Origin: Clostridia bacterium
GTDB taxonomy: Bacteria > Bacillota > Clostridia > Oscillospirales > UBA644
Assembly: GCA_017623595.1 (NCBI GenBank)
Contig: JAGAOU010000037.1
Location: 23,171 to 87,170, forward strand
DNA: 64,000 bases
Reading direction: 5' to 3'
Shown here: positions 43,710 through 52,647 of the stretch, piece by piece
How the letters are laid out: the number at the start of each line of letters is the position of its first letter
How positions within the stretch are numbered: position 1 is the stretch's first letter
Translations under genes and position numbers: made by a program
The notes under the pieces: model-generated
Told to the model about the DNA's origin: nothing
Databases searched by the model: none
The model's input: only the letters and a program-made list of their open reading frames with translations

Positions 43710-45320
43710 ATGAAGGTTTGTATTATTCAGCCCCCTTATTCCGGGAATTATGCCGACTCCCGGGCCTGCTTTCAAAAACAGTTGGAACTGATGGATCAAT
43801 GCGATCCATCCATGGACGTGATTGTTCTGCCCGAATCCTGCGATATTCCCTCTCTCGCCCGCACCAAGGAAGAGAGCGAGGCCTCCTCCGATCGGTACAA
43901 CAAAACCATGGTGGACGCTGCAATAAAATTGGCGAAACGTTGCTCTGCCACGGTGTTTTTTAATGCCAGATCCTATGGAGAAACAGGGACAAGAAACACC
44001 ACTTATACCATCAACAGACAAGGGGAAATCGTCGGAAAATACTACAAGGAGCATCTTACCCCCGGTGAGGTTTCCAAGATGAAGCTGGACAGCGGATACA
44101 CCTTTGAACCCACCGAGCCGATCATCGTGGAGGTGGACGGGGTTCGTTATGCTTTTCTTGTTTGCTACGATTTTTATTTCTATGAAATGTTCCCTCAAAT
44201 CGCCCGTTACCGTCCCGACGTCATCATTGGCTGCTCCCATCAGCGCAGTGACAGTCATGATGCCTTGGAGATCATGGGGCGGTTTCTCTGCTACAACACC
44301 AATGCCTGGTTGTTCCGCTCCTCTGTTTCCATGGACGAGAATTCCGATATCGGCGGCGGCAGCATGATCGTTGCTCCCGACGGGCAGGTGGTCTTCAACA
44401 TGAAGAGCCGTGTTGGGTTGGAGTGTGCCGAGGTGGATGTAACCAAAAAATTCTATAAGCCCGCAGGCTATGGCAATCCGCCTTCCGCCCATTGGGAATA
44501 TATCGAAAAAGGTCGCAGACCTTGGAAATACCGCCCCGCAGGCGCCGCCATCGTACCTACCGACGACTGGATGGGCTATCCTCGGGTTTGTGCTCATCGG
44601 GGATTCAACACCGTGGCCCCCGAAAACAGCTTACCCGCCTTCGGTGCTGCCATCGCCATGGGTGCGGAGGAGATCGAATTCGATCTTTGGGTTACGGCTG
44701 ACGGTGAGATAGTTTCTTGCCATGACTCCACCCTCGATCGGGTTTCCACCGGGACGGGGAAGGTCTATGATTATACCTACGAAGAGCTTCTCGCCTTTGA
44801 TTTCGGAATTAAGCGCGGGGAGGAATTCAAGGGTATTAAGGTGCTCCGCTTTGAGGAAATATTGCGGAAATTTGCGGGACATGCCGTTATGAATATTCAC
44901 CTGAAGACCCGCAAGGGGCAGACCGAATATGATCCTGCGGCTCTGAAGAAGATTGTGACTCTGATTGACCGTTACGATTGTCGCAAGCATGTTTATTTCA
45001 TGTGCGGTGTGGACGGGGTGCTTGCCCAGCTGCAACGGGATTATCCCGATATCTGCCGTTGCTGCGGCGCGGGAGATGGACGTTGGGAAATTGTTGACAG
45101 AGCCCTTCGATACGGATGCAAAAAGGTGCAGCTGTTCAAGCCCTATTTCAATCAGGAAATGATTGACAGAGCTCATGCCAACGGAATTATCTGTAACGTG
45201 TTTTGGTCCGATAATCCCGAAGAGACCGAAACCTTCCTCTCCATGGGAATCGACACCATTCTGACCAACGATTACAACCGCATTGCTCAGGTTGTTCGCA
45301 CATACAAAACCGTAAAATAA
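43710..45320 (+). CDS. Nitrilase-superfamily amidohydrolase fused to glycerophosphodiester phosphodiesterase
   Basis: A 536-residue two-domain enzyme. The N-terminal half (about 1-265) is a carbon-nitrogen hydrolase with catalytic E42 (VLPESCD), K113 (YYKEHL) and C152 (LVCYDFYF). The C-terminal half (about 288-536) is a GDPD TIM barrel: AHRGFNTVAPENSLPAF with H296, EIEFDLWVTADGEIVSCHDSTLDR, and a terminal strand GIDTILTNDY. Both catalytic sets look intact, so one chain could cleave an amide and a phosphodiester of the same compound. I know of no characterised enzyme with this pairing. No signal peptide. AGGAAAC precedes the ATG. It sits between the phosphodiesterases and a PHP phosphoesterase. 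Confidence 0.9.
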   Translation: MKVCIIQPPYSGNYADSRACFQKQLELMDQCDPSMDVIVLPESCDIPSLARTKEESEASSDRYNKTMVDAAIKLAKRCSATVFFNARSYGETGTRNTTYTINRQGEIVGKYYKEHLTPGEVSKMKLDSGYTFEPTEPIIVEVDGVRYAFLVCYDFYFYEMFPQIARYRPDVIIGCSHQRSDSHDALEIMGRFLCYNTNAWLFRSSVSMDENSDIGGGSMIVAPDGQVVFNMKSRVGLECAEVDVTKKFYKPAGYGNPPSAHWEYIEKGRRPWKYRPAGAAIVPTDDWMGYPRVCAHRGFNTVAPENSLPAFGAAIAMGAEEIEFDLWVTADGEIVSCHDSTLDRVSTGTGKVYDYTYEELLAFDFGIKRGEEFKGIKVLRFEEILRKFAGHAVMNIHLKTRKGQTEYDPAALKKIVTLIDRYDCRKHVYFMCGVDGVLAQLQRDYPDICRCCGAGDGRWEIVDRALRYGCKKVQLFKPYFNQEMIDRAHANGIICNVFWSDNPEETETFLSMGIDTILTNDYNRIAQVVRTYKTVK

Positions 45321-45334
45321 AAGGAGTGTTTGTT

Positions 45335-46261
45335 ATGAAACGTCAACAAGCTTTTATCGGAACCGAGCCCCTGCTGAAGGGTGGACTCCATTGCCATACC
45401 ACCCGCTCCGACGGGAGGGGAGATCCTGCAGATGTAATCCGCCTTCATTATGAGAACGGATACGATTTTTTGGCTATCACCGATCATCGCACTTACAATT
45501 ACATCAATTATGCTCCCGAAGTTCCCATCACCATCCTTCCCGGCATGGAATTTGACAACACTTTTGAGAAGGATCACGGCTTCCGTTGCTTCCATACTGT
45601 CTGCATCGGTCCCTCTAAAGAGGACGGCAACGGCTATGAGCAGGATGTGAAGCTGACATCGGGCACCGCAAAGAATCAGGAAGAATATCAGGCCTATTTG
45701 GACGAAATCCATGCCAATAAAAATCTGACTGTCTATTGCCATCCCGAATGGTCCTCCACCCCCGCCCGCTATTTTGAGAAGCTGGAGGGCAATTTTGCCA
45801 TGGAAATCTGGAACAGCGGGTGTGCGATTCTGAACGATATGGACACGGATGCCGCTTATTGGGACGAGCTTCTGGGACAGGGCAAAAGGATTTACGGCGT
45901 TGCTACCGACGACGGTCACGGAATGGCAGAGCATTGCAACGGCTGGGTCAGAGTAAAGGCGGAGAACAATATCAATGCCATTTTGAAGGCGCTGGAAGAG
46001 GGAAAGTTCTATTCCTCCTGCGGACCTGAAATCTACGATTTCTACGTGGAAGACGGAAAGGCTGTGGTGAAGTGCTCCGAGGCCTGCAAGATCCGTTTTC
46101 ACAGTGATATGCACCCCACCAGAATCTACCGCGGGGGAGATGCTCCCATCACCGAAGCCGTTTGCGATCTGCAGGGAAGACACCCCTACAAGTACATCCG
46201 CGCTGTGGTCATCGACAAGGACGGAAAATACGCTTGGACCAATCCCATTTTCCTCGATTAA
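45335..46261 (+). CDS. PHP-domain phosphoesterase-like protein
   Basis: A 308-residue protein with the polymerase-and-histidinol-phosphatase metal site: GLHCHTTRSDGRGDPADVI, DFLAITDHRTYNYIN, and later His/Asp positions in VYCHPEWSS and YGVATDDGHG. Members hydrolyse phosphomonoesters using three metal ions, typically after a phosphodiester has been cut. The C-terminal 80 residues look like a beta domain (FYSSCGPEIYDFYVEDGKAVVKCSEA). ATG 45335 follows an AAAAGGAG site. Last gene of the malQ operon; a terminator follows. It may finish what the phosphodiesterases upstream begin (inference). Confidence 0.88.
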   Translation: MKRQQAFIGTEPLLKGGLHCHTTRSDGRGDPADVIRLHYENGYDFLAITDHRTYNYINYAPEVPITILPGMEFDNTFEKDHGFRCFHTVCIGPSKEDGNGYEQDVKLTSGTAKNQEEYQAYLDEIHANKNLTVYCHPEWSSTPARYFEKLEGNFAMEIWNSGCAILNDMDTDAAYWDELLGQGKRIYGVATDDGHGMAEHCNGWVRVKAENNINAILKALEEGKFYSSCGPEIYDFYVEDGKAVVKCSEACKIRFHSDMHPTRIYRGGDAPITEAVCDLQGRHPYKYIRAVVIDKDGKYAWTNPIFLD

Positions 46262-46277
46262 ACCGCATAAAATACAA

Positions 46278-46316
46278 AACAGAGAGGACAAGCTCCGACG
46301 GCTTGTCCTCTCTGTT
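46278..46316. terminator. Bidirectional terminator between PHP gene and trkH
   Basis: AACAGAGAGGACAAGC and its exact complement form a 16-bp stem with a 7-base loop. Convergent genes on both sides. Confidence 0.9.
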
Positions 46317-46332
46317 CTTAGTGTTTATTTGA

Positions 46333-47778
46333 TTATTTTCTCCATGCGGAAGGGGAAAAGAAGATGATCAGGGGGAAGATTTCCAATCTTCCCAGCAGCA
46401 TGCCTCCGCTGAGCACCAGCTTGGAAAGGGGCGAGAATGCGGCAAAATTTGACGCAGGTCCAACGCCGCCGAGTCCGGGCCCCACGTTGTTGAAGCAGGT
46501 GAAGGATGCGGTGAAGGTGGTTTCAAAGTCGAAGCCGCTTTCTGCAGAGAGCACAAGGAAGATGGCGCCGAAGCACACCAAATAGATCGAAAGATAGGAC
46601 AACACGCCCCGGATGGTCTGTTCTTCCAGGGAATGTCCCTCAAAGCGGAGGGATTTTACCGAGCGGGGGTGAAGCATGTGCTGAACCTCCCGACGGATTT
46701 GTTTGAACAGGATGACCACACGGGACACCTTGAATCCTCCTGCGGTGGAGCCCGCGCAACCTCCGACAAACATCAAAAGGATCAGAATCCCCTTTGCGAA
46801 GGAGGGCCAGAGATTGAAGTCGGCGGTGGCATACCCTGTTGTTGTGATGATGGAGGAGACCTGAAATGCGGAGAGGCGCACAGTTTCCTCCAAGGTTGGG
46901 TATTGGGAACGAATACTGACTGCAACGCCGAGAATGGCGGCGGCAACAATGATGCCGTATGCCCATAACTCACGGCTCTTGAAGGCGGTTTTTGCTCTGC
47001 GGATCAGTATCAGATAATACAGATTGAAGTTAATGCCGAAGATCAGCATAAACACCGTAATCACCCATTGCAGATAGGGGGAATAAGAGGTGATGCTGTC
47101 GGCTTTGACTCCAAATCCTCCCGTGCCTGCCGTCCCGAAGGCGTGCAGAACACTGTCGAACAGAGGCATTCCTCCCGCCAGCAGAAACACGATTTGCACA
47201 AAGGTCAGGACAATATAGATCAGATACAGGATTTTTGCCGTATCCTTGATGCGTGGCACCAACTTCCCGATGACGGGACCCGGCATTTCCGCCCGCATGA
47301 TGTGAATGGAACGCTCCGAAACATTGGGCAGAATCGCCATCGCAAAAACAAGAACTCCCATGCCTCCGATCCAATGGGTAAAACTGCGCCAGAACAAAAG
47401 TCCGTGGCTCATGCTTTCCACGTTGGTCAGAATGGAGGCCCCCGTGGTGGTAAATCCGCTTACCGTTTCAAAAAGGGCATCAATGTAGTTTGGAATCTCT
47501 CCGCTGAGAACAAAAGGGAGGGCTCCGATCAAAGAAAGGAGAATCCAGGAGGCCGATACGATGAAAAAGCCTTCTTTTGCGTAGATGACATCTGTTTTCG
47601 GTTTCGATGCAGTCATCATCAGTCCGCCCAGTCCAAGGGCTACCGCCATGGCGATCAGCAACCCGATCAGACCCGACGGTTCGTTGTAAATCAGTGCCAC
47701 CGACGCCGGTAACAGGAGAAACAGCCCCTCCGCCAGTACCATCTTGCCGACGGTGTTCAGTATCATTCTTCGGTTCAT
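46333..47778 (-). CDS. trkH: Potassium uptake membrane subunit, TrkH family
   Basis: The 481-residue ion-conducting subunit of a Trk/Ktr potassium transporter. It is rich in membrane helices and has the four M1-P-M2 repeats with selectivity-filter segments such as ETVSGFTTTGASIL, FGTAGTGGFGVK, SSIITTTGYATADF and CFNNVGPGLGGVGPASNF. The pore-preceding SFTHWIGGMGVLVF is diagnostic of TrkH. It partners with the TrkA protein encoded 7 bases upstream in the same operon, which gates it by nucleotide binding. Confidence 0.96.
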   Translation of the reverse strand: MNRRMILNTVGKMVLAEGLFLLLPASVALIYNEPSGLIGLLIAMAVALGLGGLMMTASKPKTDVIYAKEGFFIVSASWILLSLIGALPFVLSGEIPNYIDALFETVSGFTTTGASILTNVESMSHGLLFWRSFTHWIGGMGVLVFAMAILPNVSERSIHIMRAEMPGPVIGKLVPRIKDTAKILYLIYIVLTFVQIVFLLAGGMPLFDSVLHAFGTAGTGGFGVKADSITSYSPYLQWVITVFMLIFGINFNLYYLILIRRAKTAFKSRELWAYGIIVAAAILGVAVSIRSQYPTLEETVRLSAFQVSSIITTTGYATADFNLWPSFAKGILILLMFVGGCAGSTAGGFKVSRVVILFKQIRREVQHMLHPRSVKSLRFEGHSLEEQTIRGVLSYLSIYLVCFGAIFLVLSAESGFDFETTFTASFTCFNNVGPGLGGVGPASNFAAFSPLSKLVLSGGMLLGRLEIFPLIIFFSPSAWRK

Positions 47779-47785
47779 CGGTTTA

Positions 47786-49144
47786 TCACTCCAAAATGTC
47801 CGCCAGATTGTTAATGCGGTGTCCTGCGGCCAGGATCAAAACCTTATCTTCGGGGAGAATAGCATCGTTTCCCGAGGGGATAATGCTCTTCCGTCCGCGG
47901 GTGATTCCCCCGATCAGGATGTTTGATTTGAGTTTCAGATCCCGAAGGGGGATGTTGCATACGGCCGCATCTCCGTGGACGGTGAATTCCAGCGCCTCTA
48001 CCTTTCCGTCTACCAATTTGTACAGTGTTTCCACGCTGCTGTCCATGGAGTTTTCCAAGGCGCGGGCATAACGCACCAAGATGTTGGCTACGGTCTTGCG
48101 GGGGGAGACCATGGAATCCAGTCCCAGCTGCTCCGCCATGTGGGAAAATTCATCCCGATTGATTTTGGAAATGACCTTGGGTACCTGATGGGAGGCGGCA
48201 AAATAAGAAAGAAGAATATTCTGCTCCACCATGCCCGTCAAGGCCACAAAAGCATCCATGTTGGACAGTCCTTCTTCCAGCAGTAACTCCTGCTTTGCTC
48301 CGTCGCCGTGAATGACTACCGCTTCGGGCAGAGATTCGGAAAAATTCTTGCAACGGGCCTTGTCCTTGTCTATCACCTTGACGGCGCTTCCGCCGTTGAT
48401 CAGCATTTTTGTCAGATAATATGCGGTGTTGCTGGCGCCGACGATCATGATATCTCTCGACTGCTTTTGCAGAATTTCCAGACTTTTCAACAGTTTCAGC
48501 CGTTCTCCCGGGGTTGCGGTAATGCTGATTTTGTCTCCGCTTTTCAACTTGAAATGACCGTCGGGAATAAAGACCTCCTCCTCCCGTTGCACCATACAGA
48601 TGAGGAAGTTGTAGGGATATTTTTTGCGCAGGTCCATCAGCCTCATGCCGTCCAGCTTGGAGTCGGGCTTCAGTTTCAGCTCCACCAGCTCCAGGCCTCG
48701 TCCCGAAAAGGTTTCCACCCGTGCGGCGGCAGGAAGACGGAGCATGTGATACAACTCCCGTGCCACAAGCCGTTCCGGATTGATGACCAGGGAGAGCTCC
48801 AGCTGACGGCGGAGAAAATCCAAGCTTCCGTCATTATGCTCCGGATTTCGGATTCGGGCTACCGTGTGCTTTGCGCCCAGCTTCTTTGCAAGAAAACAAC
48901 TGAGCATGTTCATCTCGTCCGAATCGGTGACGGCAATGAACAGGTCTGCGGTGTTTGCCTCTACCTCCACCAAAAGGTCCCAGTCGGTGCCGTTTCCGCA
49001 GGCACCCATAACATCATATATGTTTGTCACTTCCTCCAGAATGGAGGGGGATTTGTCGATGGCGACCACATCATGATCCTCTGCCACAAGGCTTTCAATC
49101 AGGGCGGTGCCGATTTTGCCGCATCCGACAACTATAATTTTCAT
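47786..49144 (-). CDS. trkA: Trk potassium transporter regulatory subunit TrkA (two RCK modules)
   Basis: A 452-residue peripheral membrane subunit that binds NAD(H) or ATP and controls TrkH. It holds two RCK modules. The first starts KIIVVGCGKIGTALIESL with GxGxxG, and its nucleotide-binding acidic residue is in VAIDKSPS. The second starts at IMIVGASNTAYYLTKMLIN, with a degenerate glycine motif (GASNTA). Each is followed by a TrkA-C domain (GLELVELKLKPDSKLDGM and VEALEFTVHGDAAV). CGGAGAT precedes the ATG. The weakened second motif suggests only the first site binds NAD tightly (inference). Confidence 0.95.
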   Translation of the reverse strand: MKIIVVGCGKIGTALIESLVAEDHDVVAIDKSPSILEEVTNIYDVMGACGNGTDWDLLVEVEANTADLFIAVTDSDEMNMLSCFLAKKLGAKHTVARIRNPEHNDGSLDFLRRQLELSLVINPERLVARELYHMLRLPAAARVETFSGRGLELVELKLKPDSKLDGMRLMDLRKKYPYNFLICMVQREEEVFIPDGHFKLKSGDKISITATPGERLKLLKSLEILQKQSRDIMIVGASNTAYYLTKMLINGGSAVKVIDKDKARCKNFSESLPEAVVIHGDGAKQELLLEEGLSNMDAFVALTGMVEQNILLSYFAASHQVPKVISKINRDEFSHMAEQLGLDSMVSPRKTVANILVRYARALENSMDSSVETLYKLVDGKVEALEFTVHGDAAVCNIPLRDLKLKSNILIGGITRGRKSIIPSGNDAILPEDKVLILAAGHRINNLADILE

Positions 49145-49169
49145 ATTCGGATCTCCGTTTTTTATTTTT

Positions 49170-49838
49170 TCAGTAAATCAGTTTTTGCAACGTTTCGCCT
49201 TTTGCAATGTATACGTTGGCAATGGCTTTGATTTCATCCTGTCCGTAGTTGTATTGATCGTAAATCCCCACCGTTTTCATCCCAATTTTGTGGGCAGTGG
49301 TGATGGCCACAAGGGAATCCTCGAAAACGCAGGTTTCCTCGGGCTTGGTTCCGAGACAGTCTGCCGCCAGAAGAAAGACATCGGGAAATTCCTTGCCCTT
49401 TCCCACCTCTGCACAGGAAAAGATGCGGGAAAAGTAAGTGTCGATGCCGCAATGCCGGAGCCCTGCCTCGATGTGCTTTTTTGCTGTGGCGGAGGCGATG
49501 CACATGGGAATTCTTTTTTGTTTGCAGAATTCCAAAAATTCGGCAACGCCTTCCTTAAGACAGACCTCGTTTTCATAGAAGTCCCCGATGATGGCATTTG
49601 CCGTTGCCAGCAGCTCATTGCCGTCGGCACCAATGCCATATACGGTGTGAATATGGTTCATGGCATCCCTCAGCGTCATGGTGCGGACCGCTTTGTCGTC
49701 CTCGGCGGCGGGACGGAAGGATGTTTTGTTCAGGTATTGCTTTCCGAATTTGTCCCACAGAACATTCCAAAGCATCAAAGAATCCACCAAGGTTCCGTCC
49801 ATGTCAAAAACGGCGCCTTTGATTTCGTTTATCATCAA
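49170..49838 (-). CDS. HAD-superfamily hydrolase, beta-phosphoglucomutase-like
   Basis: A 222-residue HAD phosphatase or mutase with cap type C1. Motif I is VFDMDGTLVDSLMLW (both Asp present), motif II is CIASAT, the Lys is near VGKGKEFPDVF, and motif IV is CVFEDSLVAITTAHKIGMKTVGIYD. A GAGGTG ribosome site precedes the first ATG; a second Met follows directly. First gene of an operon with trkA and trkH. A functional link to potassium transport is not evident, so this may be shared transcription only. Confidence 0.9.
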   Translation of the reverse strand: MMINEIKGAVFDMDGTLVDSLMLWNVLWDKFGKQYLNKTSFRPAAEDDKAVRTMTLRDAMNHIHTVYGIGADGNELLATANAIIGDFYENEVCLKEGVAEFLEFCKQKRIPMCIASATAKKHIEAGLRHCGIDTYFSRIFSCAEVGKGKEFPDVFLLAADCLGTKPEETCVFEDSLVAITTAHKIGMKTVGIYDQYNYGQDEIKAIANVYIAKGETLQKLIY

Positions 49839-49857
49839 TGATCACCTCGTAAATTTT

Positions 49858-49886
49858 ATTATAGCACACTCTGCGCAAATTTGCAA
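49858..49886 (-). promoter_or_regulatory. Promoter of the HAD-trkA-trkH operon
   Basis: Minus-strand TTGCAA (49881-49886), 17 bases, TATAAT (49858-49863), 19 bases before the start codon. Confidence 0.82.
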
Positions 49887-49967
49887 CCGACTTAACAAAA
49901 AAGATGAGATTCTTTTGGCAGAAAGCGCAATTTTTTCGGCTTTTTTCCGACTTTTGTATGGGATGTA

Positions 49968-49996
49968 TTGACTGAGACCCTTTTTCGTGCTATAAT
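49968..49996 (+). promoter_or_regulatory. Promoter of the methyltransferase-ECF-truA run
   Basis: TTGACT (49968-49973), 17 bases, TATAAT (49991-49996), 41 bases before the methyltransferase start codon. Confidence 0.87.
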
Positions 49997-50037
49997 AACC
50001 TGTAAAATTATGCTCATTTTAAGAAGGAGACTGCGCC

Positions 50038-50895
50038 ATGTGGAAAGCGGACGGCTGGACGGATTTTGAGGTTCTTGACACTTCGGGTGGAGAGAAGCTG
50101 GAGCGATGGGGGAAATATACCTTCGTGCGCCCCGATCCTCAGGTGATCTGGAATACCGACCGTGAGCATCCCGCATGGACCAAGCCCAGCGCCAGTTATT
50201 CCCGTTCCTCTTCCGGGGGCGGACATTGGAACGGGGCAGAAATCCCCATGTTCCATATCGGTTATAAGGACCTGACCTTTCAGATCAAGCCCATGTCCTT
50301 CAAGCATACGGGACTGTTTCCCGAGCAGGCGGTCAACTGGGACTGGGCTCGCCGCCAGATTCGGGAAAGCGGTCGAGAAGCCCCCATGGTGCTCAACCTG
50401 TTCGCTTATACGGGAGGAGCCTCTGTGGCATGTGCCAAGGAAGGGGCAAGGGTTTGTCATGTGGATGCCTCCAAGGGTATGGTTGCGTGGGCCAAGGAAA
50501 ATGCTCAGGCCTGCGGGCTGGATAATATCCGCTTTATTGTGGATGACTGTCTGAAATTTGTTCAGCGGGAGATTCGCCGCGGACGGAAATACGACGGGTT
50601 GATCATGGATCCCCCCTCCTACGGTCGGGGGCCCGACGGGGAGATCTGGAAGCTGGAAAGTGAGCTTTACGGTCTTTTGGATCTGTGTATGCAGGTCATG
50701 AGCGATGATCCGCTGTTCTTTATTCTGAATTCTTATACCACGGGGCTTTCTGCGGGATGTATGGAATACATGCTTTCCTGCACCATGGGTAAGCGCTTCG
50801 GCGGCCGTGTGGAGGCTTCCGAGATCGGGCTTCCCGTGACCGCATCGGGAGGCGTGCTTCCCTGCGGTGCCACCGCCCGTTGGATGAAAAAATAA
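50038..50895 (+). CDS. Class I SAM methyltransferase, RlmI/RlmK-like
   Basis: A 285-residue methyltransferase resembling the catalytic part of 23S rRNA m5C1962 enzymes but without their N-terminal PUA domain. Motif I is VLNLFAYTGGASVACAKEGA, then VCHVDASKGMVAWAKENA, DDCLKFVQRE, and the catalytic DPPSYGRGPDGEIWKLE, followed by LNSYTTGLSAG. A preceding GLFPEQAVNWDW block matches the family region before motif I. AGAAGGAGA precedes the ATG. The exact RNA target is not shown by sequence. Confidence 0.88.
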   Translation: MWKADGWTDFEVLDTSGGEKLERWGKYTFVRPDPQVIWNTDREHPAWTKPSASYSRSSSGGGHWNGAEIPMFHIGYKDLTFQIKPMSFKHTGLFPEQAVNWDWARRQIRESGREAPMVLNLFAYTGGASVACAKEGARVCHVDASKGMVAWAKENAQACGLDNIRFIVDDCLKFVQREIRRGRKYDGLIMDPPSYGRGPDGEIWKLESELYGLLDLCMQVMSDDPLFFILNSYTTGLSAGCMEYMLSCTMGKRFGGRVEASEIGLPVTASGGVLPCGATARWMKK

Positions 50896-50932
50896 TGCTG
50901 ATGTTTGATCAAACGAAAGGAGGGTCCGTTCC

Positions 50933-51784
50933 ATGTCCGTAATTGAAGCGAAGAATCTGGTGTTCCGTTATTCGGAAGATGCCGAGCCTGTGTTGAAGCA
51001 TGTGTCGCTTACGGTGGAACGGGGCGAATTTGTTGCCGTGCTCGGTCATAACGGCAGCGGAAAATCCACCCTTGCAAAACACTTGAACGGCATTTGTATT
51101 GCCGACGAAGGGACTCTGAAGGTATGCGGGATCGAGGTAGACGAATCCTCCGATCTTGCCGCTCTGCGCCGTAAAGTGGGCATGGTCTTTCAGAATCCCG
51201 ATAATCAGATTATCGCCTCCGTCGTGGAGGAGGATGTGGCCTTTGCGCTGGAAAATTTAGGAGTTCCCCACGATGAAATGCATCGCCGTGTGGCGGAAGC
51301 CCTGGAAGCGGTGGATATGAGCCGCTATGCAAAGCATGCCACCTATAAGCTTTCGGGCGGTCAGAAGCAACGCATCGCCATTGCGGGAATTCTTGCCATG
51401 CGCCCCGATATTCTTGTGCTCGACGAGCCTACCGCCATGCTGGATCCTAAGGGACGGGCAGAGGTGATGGAGGTTCTTCATAAATTCCACCGGGAAGGTA
51501 TGACCATTGTTCTGATCACCCACTTTATGGATGAGGCGGCCCAGGCCGACCGCATCGTTGTGATGAATGACGGCGAGGTTCTTTTGGACGGAGAACCCCA
51601 TTATGTGTTTCAGAATGCGGGTCTTCTGTGGAGTGTGGGACTGAATGTTCCCCAAAGTACCGAACTGATGTTCTTGCTGCGGGAAGAGGGATATAAGGTC
51701 CCCTTGGCGGTCCTTACCGAGGAAGAGTGTATTGCCGTGTTGGACGATCTTCTTGCCGGTCGGATCGGAAGGGAGGTCTTATGA
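50933..51784 (+). CDS. ecfA1: Energy-coupling factor transporter ATPase EcfA1
   Basis: One of the paired ATPases powering vitamin and cofactor uptake through ECF transporters. The 283-residue ABC ATPase has Walker A GHNGSGKST, the Q-loop VFQNPDNQIIASVVEEDVAFALEN typical of EcfA, the signature LSGGQKQR, Walker B ILVLDEPTAMLD and the switch His in LITHFMDEA. AAAGGAGGG precedes the start. It overlaps ecfA2 by ATGA. The substrate-binding S components are elsewhere, as usual for group II ECF systems. Confidence 0.96.
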   Translation: MSVIEAKNLVFRYSEDAEPVLKHVSLTVERGEFVAVLGHNGSGKSTLAKHLNGICIADEGTLKVCGIEVDESSDLAALRRKVGMVFQNPDNQIIASVVEEDVAFALENLGVPHDEMHRRVAEALEAVDMSRYAKHATYKLSGGQKQRIAIAGILAMRPDILVLDEPTAMLDPKGRAEVMEVLHKFHREGMTIVLITHFMDEAAQADRIVVMNDGEVLLDGEPHYVFQNAGLLWSVGLNVPQSTELMFLLREEGYKVPLAVLTEEECIAVLDDLLAGRIGREVL

Positions 51785-52647
51785 GCGACGTTATTTTGCG
51801 GGCGGAGCATCTTGTGCAGGTCTACGGTACGGGAACTCCCTTTGAAAAAACCGCCGTCAATGATATTTCCTTTGAACTGTACGAAAATGAGTTTATCGGC
51901 GTGATCGGACACACGGGATCGGGAAAATCCACCCTCATTCAGATGCTCAACGGTTTGATGAAGCCCACCTCGGGGACCATTTATTTCCGAGGAGAAGATA
52001 TCTGGACGAAAAAGTATGATCGCCGCACCCTCCGTGCCAATGTGGGGCTGGTGTTCCAGTACCCCGAATACCAGTTGTTTGAGGAAACGGTGGAAAAGGA
52101 TATCGCCTTCGGCCCCCGTAATATGGGGTTGAGTGAGGAGGAAATTGCTCTTCGTGTGGAGGAGGGTATGAAATTTACCGGTCTTTCCGATAAATTGAGG
52201 GAAAAGTCTCCCTTTGAGCTTTCGGGAGGTCAGAAGCGACGTGTGGCCATTGCGGGAATTCTCGCTATGCGCCCCAAGGTTCTGATTTTGGACGAACCCA
52301 CCGCAGGGCTTGATCCCAAGGGGTGTGCCGAAATCCTGAACAACATTCGTGAATACCAGCGGGAGGAAAAGGCAACGGTGATCCTTGTTTCTCATAGCAT
52401 GGAGGATATCGCCGCCCACGCAAGCCGTGTTATGGTGCTTGAGGGCGGAAATCTGAGAATGTTTGACAGTACCGCCGCCGTCTTTGCCCGTGGGGAGGAG
52501 TTGATCCGTATGGGGTTGAACGTTCCTCAGATCACCCGTGTTTTCCTGACTCTGAAGGGAAGGGGACACGAGAATCTCCCCTCGGTTCTTTCTCCCGGTG
52601 AGGCAATTCGCTGCCTGGATTCGTTGACGGGAGGTGATCGGGGATGA
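51781..52647 (+). CDS. ecfA2: Energy-coupling factor transporter ATPase EcfA2
   Basis: The second ECF ATPase, 288 residues, forming a heterodimer with EcfA1 bound to EcfT. Walker A GHTGSGKST, the Q-loop VFQYPEYQLFEETVEKDIAFGPRN diagnostic of EcfA2, the signature LSGGQKRR, Walker B VLILDEPTAGLD and switch His in LVSHSMEDIA. ATG 51781 overlaps the ecfA1 stop; the stop overlaps ecfT. These overlaps favour equal synthesis of the module. Confidence 0.96.
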   Translation: MSDVILRAEHLVQVYGTGTPFEKTAVNDISFELYENEFIGVIGHTGSGKSTLIQMLNGLMKPTSGTIYFRGEDIWTKKYDRRTLRANVGLVFQYPEYQLFEETVEKDIAFGPRNMGLSEEEIALRVEEGMKFTGLSDKLREKSPFELSGGQKRRVAIAGILAMRPKVLILDEPTAGLDPKGCAEILNNIREYQREEKATVILVSHSMEDIAAHASRVMVLEGGNLRMFDSTAAVFARGEELIRMGLNVPQITRVFLTLKGRGHENLPSVLSPGEAIRCLDSLTGGDRG

